Source of the DNA: CAYOEV01 sp964403075 | GTDB lineage: Bacteria; Bacteroidota; Bacteroidia; Cytophagales; Cyclobacteriaceae | Reading direction: 5' to 3' | DNA: 64,000 nucleotides | Assembly (NCBI GenBank): GCA_964403075.1 | Contig: CAYOEV010000004.1 | Coordinates: 1 to 64,000 of the forward strand | Shown: positions 11,501-19,772 of the stretch, piece after piece | Position numbering within the stretch: the stretch's first letter is position 1 | Layout of the letters: the number at the start of each line of letters is the position of its first letter | The notes under the pieces: generated by a model | Seen by the model: only the letters and a program-made list of their open reading frames with translations | Told to the model about the DNA's origin: nothing | The model's database searches: none | Translations under genes and position numbers: made by a program

Positions 11501-13877
11501 TCACAGGAGGGGATGCAGGCTACATTACCGTGAAGCCAATAGAAGACGTCGCCGCGGCCATCCCGGATGATACAGATGAGGTGTGTATTAATGGAAATGA
11601 TTGGGTGGATGATCAGAATGTCTTACAAAACTATTGGCAACTCCGGTCTGAAAATATTACGGATTTTGATGGCAGCATCGCCCTCTATCATGTGGATGAC
11701 CTGGAATCCGTCAATAATCCGGATGGCTACGACTTGGAGAATTATGCACCTGCCCGGTTGTTAGACAAGGACGCAACCTGGGACCGAACCTACGGTCTCG
11801 ATCAGTTTGATGAAACCAACAATGTTTCCTTGTTTCAGACAAATGTCTCCACCCCTTACGCAAGTTTTATAAGTTCAGACTTACAGGGCACCTACACGGC
11901 GGGGATATTGAGAGACAATCCCGATCCGATGGGTACTCCTGAAGGAGTTGCTTTTTGCAACAATAGTGGCGCCATCCCTAATGTGGTGCCATCCTTCACT
12001 ACTTTAAGTATTGGATCAGGACTCGTGAATCAGGGTACTTCTTTCATTGGTGGGGTGCCTCCTCAGTTGGGTGACTCGCCAGACCTGGTAGTAGCAGGAG
12101 ATTTTACGCTGGATTTAACGAATGAGTTCTGGCGCTTCAGAAGGGTGACCATTGAACCCAATGCCACCCTGACCATTGTGGGTGCGGGAAGTAATCTGGG
12201 CGTGCTCGATGGGGAGGGCACAGTAAAGCTGACCAATACCAATGCGCTACCTGCTGGTGATTATGCATCTTTTGAACCCAATGCCAGCTGCATAGGCGGA
12301 GGCGGTTTTGAAATTGAGGTGACCACTGGAAATAGTGTAGAAGTCGCGCTCCCCTTCACGCGCATGAGAAGGCTGATTTTGACCGGTGATGGAGAAAAAG
12401 TGGTTTCTAATGGCTCAACCCTGAATATTTGTGAGAATTTAGAAATTAGAGACGGGGGTACTTTGACCCTTGGCGACAATACCACCCTCAACATCGACCA
12501 AAATCTAATCAAAGAGGCAACTGCTATTTTCTCAGGTGACTTTGACAATGCGAGGATAGCGATGGTGGGTACCGTACAACAACAAATTGATGGTGATTTC
12601 ACAGGTTTGGAAGCCATAGATGTTTTGGAAGTGGATAATGCGGCGGGTTTGACAANNNNNNNNNNATCAATTCGGGAGACGATGATGTGGTGGTTGAGGA
12701 TTTAGTGATGACGAATGGTCGGATTGTCACAGACGCCGCCAACTCCCTAATTGTACCCAACACCGGAACAATTACCGGAACTTTTGGCAGTAGTACCTAT
12801 GTCGATGGTCCTTTGATTCGACAAATTGAAACGACTACTGAATTAAATTTATTCCCTGTGGGTAATGCCGGAACTTATCTACCATTGACGGTAACCAATA
12901 CTTCCGGATATACAGGACCAAAGGATTGGACTGTTCAGTACTATGATGAGAATCCGACCACTTCCAGCCAAATAAGTGGCGTGACTGCAGATTTTGATTT
13001 CACCACTTATATGAGTGAGAGCAACGCAATGGGTTCTTTATTGGAGGATGATTTATGGGAAGTTGACGCAGCGTCTCCCGCCTCTGCCGACATCCGCGTG
13101 TCCTGGGATGGCAGTCCCTTCGTAGGTTCCGACGCCTCCAGCTGGTCTGAATTGCGTGTAATGGTCTGGAATGACGTGGACGCGTGGGAAAGTTTTGGCA
13201 ATGGGAATTTGGACTATACGGGCATGTCAGGCGCCGGTGGATCGATAATTACAGATACGGAGGTAGCCTTCAGTACAAAGTTTTTCACCCTTGGTGCCAT
13301 TGAAAATACCATCCTCCCGGTAGAGCTGCTTGAATTCCATGCAGTGGCAGAGAATGGGCGTGTTTACCTGGACTGGACAACGGTCACGGAGATCAACAAC
13401 GACTTCTTCGAGGTTCAGCGCTCCAGAAACGGAAAAGACTTTGAGGTCATCGGCACGGTGGAAGGTAATGGTGACAGCAGCGCGCCCATCAGCTACAATT
13501 TTGTAGACCAATCCCCATACATGGGCATCAGTTACTACCGATTGCGCCAGGTTGATTTTAATGGTGAATTTGAAGTCTTGCCTACCAGGGTGGTGAACAA
13601 TGATGAGAGTGGTCGCTCTTTTGAGTTTTCGCTTGCACCCAATCCGACAACAGCGGACAATATCAGGTTTTTGTTACAAACTGGCGATCAGAATACGCCT
13701 GTGTACTTGAATATTGTAGACAACGCAGGCAGGGTATATGTATCCGAAACTTTCGACTCGTTCTCTTTGGAATTGAATGAGCAAATAACACCGACTCAAG
13801 TCATGCATCCCGGGCTTTACTTCGTGAGCATTCATCAGGGGAGCAATTCACGTGTGATGAAGTTAGTGATCAAGTAA
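5588..13877 (+). CDS. Giant T9SS-secreted surface protein (adhesin-like), one gene broken by three assembly gaps
   Basis: One gene of more than 2,750 codons. A signal peptide (residues 1-22, ending VLVHAQ) is followed by a G8-like segment, WSDPSTWTLDAGTAP with a later TDEVIIRNGKTVTI. Next come very long beta-solenoid-like repeats rich in Gly, Asn, Thr and Asp, with recurring phrases such as LTIDNG, NGDLLNEG and NNLTI. The last 190 residues hold an FN3-like domain (LDWTTVTEINNDFFEVQRS) and a type A T9SS sorting domain (LAPNPTTADNIRF to MKLVIK). Frames change at the ten-N gaps 8251, 10421 and 12656, but each flank reads openly through, so these are gap-size artefacts, not real frameshifts. It should be exported by the Por/T9SS machinery and anchored on the cell surface. 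The ligand is unknown. Confidence 0.85.
8251..8260. other. Assembly gap (10 N) in the T9SS gene
   Basis: The open frame changes phase across these ten N. The upstream frame meets a stop at 8264-8266, while another frame is open from 8262 onward. Real missing sequence of unknown length is the simplest reading. Confidence 0.99.
10421..10430. other. Assembly gap (10 N) in the T9SS gene
   Basis: The open frame changes phase here. From 10432 the frame reads RQTGGAAVFGVEAAPESSRG without interruption into the downstream part, so the gene continues through the gap. Confidence 0.99.
12656..12665. other. Assembly gap (10 N) in the T9SS gene
   Basis: The third gap within the giant gene. From 12666 the frame reads INSGDDDVVVEDLVM and stays open to the sorting domain, so translation does not restart at the ATG at 12708 or the GTG at 12687. 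Confidence 0.99.
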
Positions 13878-13879
13878 GG

Positions 13880-14581
13880 TCAGTAACTGTTACAAACATT
13901 TACGGAATGGCAGGCCAAAAGGCCTGCCGTTTCTGTTCTTAATATGTTTATACCTAAGCTCACCAGCTGCCAGTCCGCTTTTTTTGCAGCCGCCACCTCG
14001 GTTACACTGAAATCGCCTTCCGGACCAATCATCAGGTGTATGGTTTGTTTCTCAGGAATCTCGTGGGAGAGGTAAGGCAGGTTATCACCCACAAAGGCAA
14101 TGAATTTGTGATCCTTCTGGTGCAGTGCGTGCGCAAATCTGAGTGGGGGATGAATGGCCATCAATGACCCATGTCGGGACTGTTTTAAGGCGGCGAGTGT
14201 TTTTTTTTCCAAACGATCTAGTCTGATTTTTCTACGCTCAGAATGTTCAGTGATGAGTAGGGTCAGAGAATCCACATTTAACTCGGCCAGCTTTTCTACC
14301 AACCACTCCATGCGGTCCATGTGCTTGGTGGGTGCCAGATAAAGGTGTGTACGAAAACCTTTGTCTGCCTCGGTGTGGGTAGACTGAATTCTGAAGGTAC
14401 AGCGTCGTTTGTCTGAATGGGTCAGTTGTGCCTCCGCCCAGGTTCCTCGTCCGTTGGTAATGGTAATCTGGTCGCCTGTTTGTTTTCTCAGTACCTGATG
14501 ACAGTGGTGCGACTCCCCGGGGGATAGCTGCCCTTCTTCCTCATCCCATGCTTCGACGAAAAAAACTACATTTTGACTCAT
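13880..14581 (-). CDS. rsmE: 16S rRNA (uracil-1498-N3)-methyltransferase
   Basis: SPOUT-class SAM-dependent methyltransferase that modifies U1498 of 16S rRNA (E. coli numbering). At 233 residues it has the usual length. An N-terminal PUA-like domain (about 1-70) contains GESHHCHQVLR. The C-terminal knotted methyltransferase domain carries LMIGPEGDFS and LRTETA (214-219), the SAM-binding knot. The gene is convergent with the T9SS gene, with 2 bp between stop codons. Its 3' end contains a perfect inverted repeat that can serve as the other gene's terminator. It is monocistronic and divergent from the glutamine synthetase gene. Confidence 0.95.
   Translation of the reverse strand: MSQNVVFFVEAWDEEEGQLSPGESHHCHQVLRKQTGDQITITNGRGTWAEAQLTHSDKRRCTFRIQSTHTEADKGFRTHLYLAPTKHMDRMEWLVEKLAELNVDSLTLLITEHSERRKIRLDRLEKKTLAALKQSRHGSLMAIHPPLRFAHALHQKDHKFIAFVGDNLPYLSHEIPEKQTIHLMIGPEGDFSVTEVAAAKKADWQLVSLGINILRTETAGLLACHSVNVCNSY
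13909..13940 (+). terminator. Terminator-like hairpin for the T9SS gene, located inside rsmE coding sequence
   Basis: GGCAGGCC (13909-13916), loop AAAA, GGCCTGCC (13921-13928), then a T-rich tract TTTCTGTTCTT on the plus strand. It lies 31 bp after the T9SS stop codon and encodes the AGLLAC stretch near the RsmE C terminus on the other strand. The tail is interrupted, so strength is uncertain. Confidence 0.6.
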
Positions 14582-14626
14582 AAAAAATAAGAAATCTGTA
14601 AAAAAACGTTTTTATGGTTTAAAAAA

Positions 14627-14667
14627 TAACCTACTATGTAGGGTTATGCATAAAAATGGTATTTTTG
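14627..14667 (+). promoter_or_regulatory. Promoter region of glutamine synthetase with -7 box and near-palindrome
   Basis: TATTTTTG at 14660-14667 matches TAnnTTTG and sits 26 bp before the ATG. Just upstream is the near-palindrome TAACCTACTATGTAGGGTTA (14627-14646), with one unpaired G, at the position expected for an operator covering the -33 region. A regulator cannot be named. Confidence 0.5.
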
Positions 14668-14693
14668 CCTTTATAAAATAGCGAACTAACCAC

Positions 14694-16856
14694 ATGGCAA
14701 CATTAAGATACAATGCATTGAATTTAGTGCAATCCCGCGAGAAAAAGATCGTTGAGGCACCTTCCAAAAAGATATCACATTATTTCGGAGACTTGATTTT
14801 TGGTATTGATCAGATGCGTGCCACATTGGCGCCCGAAACTTTCAAGCGCGTAGAGCATGCCATTCACAACCGTAAAAAGATTGATGCAGAAACGGCGGAT
14901 GCCATCGCTTCCAGCGTAAAAAATTGGGCCATGGAACGCGGTGTGACGCACTACACCCATTGGTTTCAGCCGCTTACTGGTGCCACGGCAGAAAAGCACG
15001 ATGCCTTTTTTGATCCGCACAAAGGACTGGAACATTTCAAGGGAGGTGAGCTCGTTCAGCAGGAGCCCGATGCGTCTTCTTTTCCTAGTGGTGGCATCCG
15101 TACCACTTTTGAAGCCAGAGGCTATACCGCATGGGACCCGTCTTCGCCTATATTCATCTATGGCAAGACCCTTTGCATCCCTACCATCTTTGTTTCTTAC
15201 ACGGGGGAGGCCCTGGATTACAAGGCGCCGCTATTGAAGGCGTTGGACGCCGTGGATCGGGCGGCTACCAAGGTGTGTAAATTGTTTGACCGCAACGTTA
15301 CCCGCGTGGATGCCTCTCTGGGTTGGGAGCAGGAGTATTTTGTGATAGACAAAGCATTGCATGATGCGCGTCCAGACCTCGTGATGTCTGGAAGGACGGT
15401 ATTTGGTCATAATCCGGCCCGAGGGCAACAGTTGGATGACCATTATTTTGGTTCTATTCCCACGCGTATTTATGATTTCATGAAAGAATTTGAAATCGAA
15501 TCACACAAATTGGGAATTCCGTTGCGTACCCGTCACAATGAGGTAGCGCCCTCTCAATACGAGGTGGCACCGATGTTTGGTCCGGCGAATGTGGCGGTAG
15601 ACCAGAATCAGTTGCTCAAGGACGTCATGAACAAGGTGGCTCACCAACATGACCTGAAAGTGCTGTTTCATGAGAAGCCATTTGCTGGCCTAAATGGAAA
15701 CGGGAAGCATTGTAATTGGTCGTTGTCTACCAACACGGGCATTAATCTTTTTCAACCCACGAATAGTGCACGCGAGAATCTGATGTTCCTGACATTTTTC
15801 GTAACTACAGTGATGGCGGTCTACAAACACGCCGATTTATTGCGTTCCAGTATTGCTTCCGCAGGCAATGATTTTCGGTTAGGTGCAAATGAAGCGCCTC
15901 CTGCCATTATTTCCGTTTTCATTGGTTCTACCCTAACCAAGATTTTGGACCAACTGGAAAAAACTGGTGATATCCTGCTTGAAAAGGGAGAGAACCTGTA
16001 CATGAAGCTGGGCATTGACCAGATTCCACAGATTATCCTGGATAATACAGATAGAAACAGAACCTCACCGTTTGCCTTTACGGGCAACAAGTTTGAATTC
16101 CGAGCAGTAGGTGCGGATACCAACACTTCTAACCCAATGATGGCATTGAACATGATTGTAGCCGATCAGTTGGATGATTTTTATCAGAAGGTAAGTGCGG
16201 CCATCGATAAAGGTCGGGAAAAACGATTGGCCATCATTGATGTGTTGCGGGAATACATCAAAGAATCCAAAGCGGTACGATTTGAGGGAGACGGATATTC
16301 TGAAGAATGGGTGAAAGAGGCGAAGAAGCGGGGTTTATCTAATGTGACCGATACGCCGCGGGCTCTTGACTTTTACGTGGATTCAAGAACCATTGAGCTC
16401 TTTGAAAAGCATGAGGTGCAAACCGAAGTAGAAATCAAGGCACGTCACGAGATCATGCTTGAAAACTATGTCATGAAGGTGCAGATCGAATCACGCGTGA
16501 TGGGAGATTTGGCCTTGAATCACATTATTCCCACAGCCACCACCTACCAGAATAAATTAATTGACAATGCTCGGGGGCTCAAAGAGTTGGGAATTGATGC
16601 ATCAGGGGTGAAGAAGTCTATTGAGAAGATATCCAGCTACATCTCAGAGGTCTCTGAGTTGACGCACGACATGATTGAGGAACGAAAGCGAATCAATAAA
16701 CTAGATGATCGACGCGAAATCGCCATTGAATATTGTGACAATGTCAAACATAAATATTTCGAGAAGCTTCGCCATGCCGTGGATAAACTTGAGCTTATGG
16801 TAGATGATGAGGATTGGCCTTTGGTGAAATACCGCGAGATGCTATTCTTGCATTAG
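14694..16856 (+). CDS. glnN: Glutamine synthetase type III
   Basis: ATP-dependent ligation of ammonia to glutamate by the large GSIII type (720 residues; GSI is about 450-470). Landmarks are the N-terminal GSIII domain with RATLAPETFKRVEHAI, the CIPTIFVSYTGEALDYK stretch, the central catalytic segment LGWEQEYFVID, HNEVAPSQYEVAPMF, FHEKPFAGLNGNGKHCNWS and the NDFRLGANEAPPAI glutamate/ammonium-binding region. The C-terminal 150 residues are helical. This is the main assimilatory enzyme in many Bacteroidota. It has its own promoter region and a hairpin terminator directly after the stop, so it is probably monocistronic. No PII gene or adenylylation system is nearby. Confidence 0.97.
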   Translation: MATLRYNALNLVQSREKKIVEAPSKKISHYFGDLIFGIDQMRATLAPETFKRVEHAIHNRKKIDAETADAIASSVKNWAMERGVTHYTHWFQPLTGATAEKHDAFFDPHKGLEHFKGGELVQQEPDASSFPSGGIRTTFEARGYTAWDPSSPIFIYGKTLCIPTIFVSYTGEALDYKAPLLKALDAVDRAATKVCKLFDRNVTRVDASLGWEQEYFVIDKALHDARPDLVMSGRTVFGHNPARGQQLDDHYFGSIPTRIYDFMKEFEIESHKLGIPLRTRHNEVAPSQYEVAPMFGPANVAVDQNQLLKDVMNKVAHQHDLKVLFHEKPFAGLNGNGKHCNWSLSTNTGINLFQPTNSARENLMFLTFFVTTVMAVYKHADLLRSSIASAGNDFRLGANEAPPAIISVFIGSTLTKILDQLEKTGDILLEKGENLYMKLGIDQIPQIILDNTDRNRTSPFAFTGNKFEFRAVGADTNTSNPMMALNMIVADQLDDFYQKVSAAIDKGREKRLAIIDVLREYIKESKAVRFEGDGYSEEWVKEAKKRGLSNVTDTPRALDFYVDSRTIELFEKHEVQTEVEIKARHEIMLENYVMKVQIESRVMGDLALNHIIPTATTYQNKLIDNARGLKELGIDASGVKKSIEKISSYISEVSELTHDMIEERKRINKLDDRREIAIEYCDNVKHKYFEKLRHAVDKLELMVDDEDWPLVKYREMLFLH

Positions 16857-16878
16857 TGAAAAGAGATTTTATGGCAAG

Positions 16879-16909
16879 CATCGCCTGATTCTGGGCGATG
16901 TTGTTTATT
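16879..16909 (+). terminator. Intrinsic terminator after glutamine synthetase
   Basis: CATCGCC (16879-16885), 8-nt loop, GGCGATG (16894-16900), then TTGTTTATT. It sits 22 bp after the glnN stop; its T tract touches the stop codon of the convergent DUF2461 gene. Confidence 0.7.
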
Positions 16910-17561
16910 CCATCGCCATGGTCAGGTATTCGTTAAGTGGCCGGACGGCATGGAAATGGTGCATTAAAAACTTTGGGAGTTCCTGATTCAGATTTTCAAC
17001 GGTAGGGTGAGTGGCCATTGCGTAGAATTGTTTATTGGCTATGGCGGGTAATTTCTCGGCCAATTCTTTGTAATCCGGATCCAGACGTTTGTTTCGCTCG
17101 CCAAGGATCTCACCGAATGTTTGTACAAAATCCGGATGTTGGATAATTGATTCAAAAGCTTTCGGATTAACGTAAATTTCGCCCCTGATGTTGCCGAGGG
17201 TATCTTTTCCGATATTGTAAAGCCCTCCACCCACGTGGATGGTATTGGCATTGATTTGCAGATAAAAAGCGGGCAGGTTAGATTTTTTTCCACCGGGTGC
17301 GATGGCTGCACTCATCCAGAGATTATAAGGTGATTTATCTTTTGAAAAACGGATGTCGCGATTGATTCTGAAGAGTGTTTTTTTAGGATCATCAGGTAGC
17401 TCTGGAATGGTTTCTTTTAATTCAGCCAATAATTGCGCAACCAATGCAATGAACGGTGCACGTACCTCGTTTTCGTACCTTTTTCTATTTATGTCGAACC
17501 ACTCCCGGTCATTGTTTTCTTTTAACTCCTGAAAAAATTTGATGTAAGTTTCGGTTATCAT
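16905..17561 (-). CDS. DUF2461 (TIGR02453 family) protein of unknown function
   Basis: A 218-residue protein with the DUF2461 signature. The start ITETYIKFFQELKENNDREW is typical: FL..L..NN.reWF, then a basic segment with FRINRDIRFSKDKSPY. A GGLYNIG motif lies near the middle. The family is widespread in Bacteroidota and other bacteria and has no established biochemical role. The gene is convergent with glnN. It is divergent from the alpha/beta hydrolase gene with only 6 bp between the two start codons, so each promoter must lie in or near the other gene's coding sequence, or the genes are driven from elsewhere. Confidence 0.85.
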   Translation of the reverse strand: MITETYIKFFQELKENNDREWFDINRKRYENEVRAPFIALVAQLLAELKETIPELPDDPKKTLFRINRDIRFSKDKSPYNLWMSAAIAPGGKKSNLPAFYLQINANTIHVGGGLYNIGKDTLGNIRGEIYVNPKAFESIIQHPDFVQTFGEILGERNKRLDPDYKELAEKLPAIANKQFYAMATHPTVENLNQELPKFLMHHFHAVRPLNEYLTMAME

Positions 17562-17567
17562 TGGCTC

Positions 17568-18425
17568 ATGAAAAAATTTCTCAAGTACCTGGGTATAGCC
17601 TTTCTGGTGCTGTGGTTAATTGTTTTTGGTGCCATGCACTACATCAACTCTCAATTTGCCATGAGTGACCAGGAGGCCAGCATGGCCTTCGATTCCCTAT
17701 CAGTGGTACCTAAAATTAAAGATATTACAATTGATGACCATTCTTTACATATTGTGCATTTGGAGAATGGAAACGACTCTTTAATCGTGTTCATCCACGG
17801 ATCGCCCGGATCATGGAGTAATTTTGGAGACTATTTTTTTGCCGATTCACTGTTTGATCAGTACGATCTGCTGGCGATGGATCGCCGGGGATTTGGTGGT
17901 TCCACGGGGTCTTCTTTTGTATTGCTGCAAAAAGAAGCCCAGTTTCTAAATGATTTTTTGAGTGGATTCGAGGCGGATTACAAAGTTTTGGTCGGTCACT
18001 CACTTGGTGGACCAATAGCTGCGCAGCTGGTGATGGAGGCACCGGTAGCTTATCAAAAGTTGGTGCTTCTGGCAGCCTCCATTGATCCCAACCTGGAGAA
18101 AAAGGAGGGATATAGGCAATGGATGGATACTTCTTTGGGGGAGTGGATTTTACCGAGGGATGTGACATCCAGTAACCGTGAGTTGATGCCGCTCCAGCAG
18201 GAGTTGATAAAAATGCAAAAGCTATGGGATCGGGTTCAAATTCCTACCGTCGTGGTGCATGGAACCAACGACTGGTTGGTACCTAAGGAAAATGCGGATT
18301 TCGCTAAAAAAATGCTGCCAGACGCTATCCTCACGGTATATATCTTGGAGGGCGCCAATCATTTTATTCCCTGGACCCACCCTGTGCAGGTGATGCAGGC
18401 GATCACTGGTGAGTTAGGTCAGTAG
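17568..18425 (+). CDS. Alpha/beta hydrolase, membrane-anchored
   Basis: A 285-residue alpha/beta-hydrolase fold protein with one N-terminal hydrophobic segment (about residues 6-24) that would anchor it with the enzyme domain outside the cytoplasm. The oxyanion-hole motif FIHGSPGSW is near residue 75, the nucleophile elbow GHSLGG has Ser145, and the acid and histidine probably lie in GTNDWLVP (near 240) and GANHFIPW (near 268). All three catalytic positions therefore look intact. The substrate cannot be inferred. The 3' end overlaps the convergent CAP-domain gene by 7 bp. Confidence 0.87.
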   Translation: MKKFLKYLGIAFLVLWLIVFGAMHYINSQFAMSDQEASMAFDSLSVVPKIKDITIDDHSLHIVHLENGNDSLIVFIHGSPGSWSNFGDYFFADSLFDQYDLLAMDRRGFGGSTGSSFVLLQKEAQFLNDFLSGFEADYKVLVGHSLGGPIAAQLVMEAPVAYQKLVLLAASIDPNLEKKEGYRQWMDTSLGEWILPRDVTSSNRELMPLQQELIKMQKLWDRVQIPTVVVHGTNDWLVPKENADFAKKMLPDAILTVYILEGANHFIPWTHPVQVMQAITGELGQ

Positions 18426-18913
18426 GGCTTTTGTCCCACCCAGTTGCCGGGTGGATCATAGTTGCATACCCACACCACATAACCCTCGCATATTGTTTTG
18501 GCACAACCCACCTCAGTAGTTCCTTTCCAAACCATTTGGGTGTAGTGGCCGCATACTTTGCCGGGCTTACATTTATTTTTGGCGTAGTTATAGTCCAATT
18601 TTTCTGAACCCCATGCATCTACGGCATCGGCTGCGGTGTAGGCGCCCACAGTACCTCTAAATAAGTTTTCTCCGTAGCCGTTCTGGCTATGCTTCCACGC
18701 ACAACTTTGCTTGTTCAAGGTTCTTGCCCATTGATCAGCCACCACCGCCAGTTGGTCAGACCATTTGACAGCGGGCACACCCACCTCTGCGCGCCAGGCA
18801 TTGTGCCTGTCTAACAACATTTCAATTTCCTCGTCTGTGACATTTGGTTTCTGTTCCCCTCCGGTGATGTAGAGAGAAGCCACCAGAAGGATGAGCGTCA
18901 GGGCTGTTTTCAT
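18419..18913 (-). CDS. Secreted CAP (SCP/PR-1-like) domain protein
   Basis: A 164-residue protein: signal peptide (about 1-18) followed by a single CAP domain. It closely resembles eukaryotic pathogenesis-related protein 1. The four cavity residues of the CAP fold appear present: H75 (CAWKHS), E82 (YGENL), E104 (WGSEK) and H123 (CGHYTQMVW). The closing signature VVWVCNYDPPGNWVGQKPY ends the protein. Six cysteines beyond the signal (71, 115, 121, 137, 142 and 150) suggest up to three disulfides, so it is probably exported. CAP proteins bind lipids or sterols or act extracellularly; the role here is unknown. Its ATG overlaps the stop of the ceramidase-like gene upstream (18910-18913), so the two are probably co-translated. 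Confidence 0.9.
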   Translation of the reverse strand: MKTALTLILLVASLYITGGEQKPNVTDEEIEMLLDRHNAWRAEVGVPAVKWSDQLAVVADQWARTLNKQSCAWKHSQNGYGENLFRGTVGAYTAADAVDAWGSEKLDYNYAKNKCKPGKVCGHYTQMVWKGTTEVGCAKTICEGYVVWVCNYDPPGNWVGQKPY

Positions 18914-19596
18914 GTTTTTTCACGTGCTAATTCCACTGTTCTAAATTTATATAAAAAACGGGCAAGATAAAAGGCGCCCACACCACTAGACAGATGCCAG
19001 AGAAAATGTGTACCCCGCGGAAAAAATTCGATCCATACATGGTCTCGTTCCCTGAACCAAAGGGCCAATGCCAGGCAGAAGACGGCAAGTAATATATCCA
19101 GATAATGCTGGAATTCGGTTGTCCATAATAACCTGACCAGGGGTAAAAAAATGGTCAGTCCAACCACAAAATAAGAGAGGTTCACAGATGCGGGAGGGTC
19201 GACATACCTGAATAGCAGTAAGCGTGTAGCGGTTACAGGCAGAATGACCAATGCGACGAAAAGCCAGGTGGGTTTGGGCAGCACTTTTGCCCAGAAATAC
19301 ATGGCCACCGCCAGGGTGAGTAGGGCTGTGGGAAGTACGTCCAGCCAGATAAGCCAGGGGTAATCTCGGAAACCGTGGAAAAGCAAACTACCAGTACCTC
19401 CCAGGAAGAGCAGCGGAGTGCAAAAGAAAATGAATGGATAGGTTTTTCGTTCTCTCCAGAGCTTAAAAGACCAGTAAAGAGCAGGAAGCAGAATGGCCAA
19501 TGAGGAGAGGGCATTCAAGGGTTCAGATAAATGAAGGAATTCCATACCTGTTTCTGCGTAGTACGGTCCGGTTTGATGGGTGTTTTCGTGAGACAT
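18910..19596 (-). CDS. Alkaline-ceramidase-like (CREST superfamily) membrane hydrolase
   Basis: A 228-residue multi-pass membrane protein with about seven hydrophobic segments. The spacing of polar residues matches the zinc site of alkaline ceramidases: S70 and H74 (GTGSLLFH), D86 (WLDVLP), and H197 and H201 (THFLWH). In human ACER3 the equivalents are S77/H81, D92 and H217/H221 (established knowledge). An E25-x2-N28 near the first helix also fits. I infer a zinc-dependent amide hydrolase acting on ceramide or a related lipid; Cytophagales are known sphingolipid makers. It overlaps the CAP gene by 4 bp and is the first gene of that pair. Confidence 0.7.
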   Translation of the reverse strand: MSHENTHQTGPYYAETGMEFLHLSEPLNALSSLAILLPALYWSFKLWRERKTYPFIFFCTPLLFLGGTGSLLFHGFRDYPWLIWLDVLPTALLTLAVAMYFWAKVLPKPTWLFVALVILPVTATRLLLFRYVDPPASVNLSYFVVGLTIFLPLVRLLWTTEFQHYLDILLAVFCLALALWFRERDHVWIEFFPRGTHFLWHLSSGVGAFYLARFLYKFRTVELAREKT

Positions 19597-19625
19597 TTCT
19601 GAAATTGGAAAATTTGATTACGGGT

Positions 19626-19642
19626 TTGGCACGGATTGTGCT
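19626..19642 (+). promoter_or_regulatory. Sigma-54 (RpoN) type promoter candidate
   Basis: TTGGCACGGATTGTGCT has the invariant GG (19628-19629) and GC (19640-19641) separated by exactly ten bases, and matches TGGCACGnnnnTTGCW at every conserved position but one. Transcription would start near 19653, heading toward the hairpin at 19702 and egtB. Whether this genome encodes RpoN cannot be seen here. Confidence 0.45.
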
Positions 19643-19701
19643 AATTGTTACGCGTAGTGATTAAGGTTAGGTTGTTTGAGTTTTTGGTTAGTGATGAAAG
19701 G

Positions 19702-19724
19702 CCCCGCTTGTAGCGGGGTTTTTT
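19702..19724 (+). terminator. Intrinsic terminator (or attenuator) upstream of egtB
   Basis: CCCCGC (19702-19707), loop TTGTA, GCGGGG (19713-19718), then six T. It is strong in form and oriented on the plus strand, yet no plus-strand gene precedes it. It therefore ends either a short transcript from about 19653 or acts as a leader attenuator for egtB, whose ATG is 48 bp further on. Confidence 0.75.
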
Positions 19725-19772
19725 CATTAGTTGGTTTTCAGACTGGACTCGATTGTGTAAAATTGTCAATTC

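Noticed and set aside
12687..13877. Independent secreted protein with its own sorting domain
   Set aside because: The frame is open from the gap edge at 12666 and no promoter or signal peptide exists, so it is the end of the giant gene.
19694..19772. Leader peptide ORF from ATG at 19694 over the terminator hairpin
   Set aside because: The frame runs into egtB in another phase without stop codon at the expected position and shows no run of a regulatory amino acid such as His or Cys.
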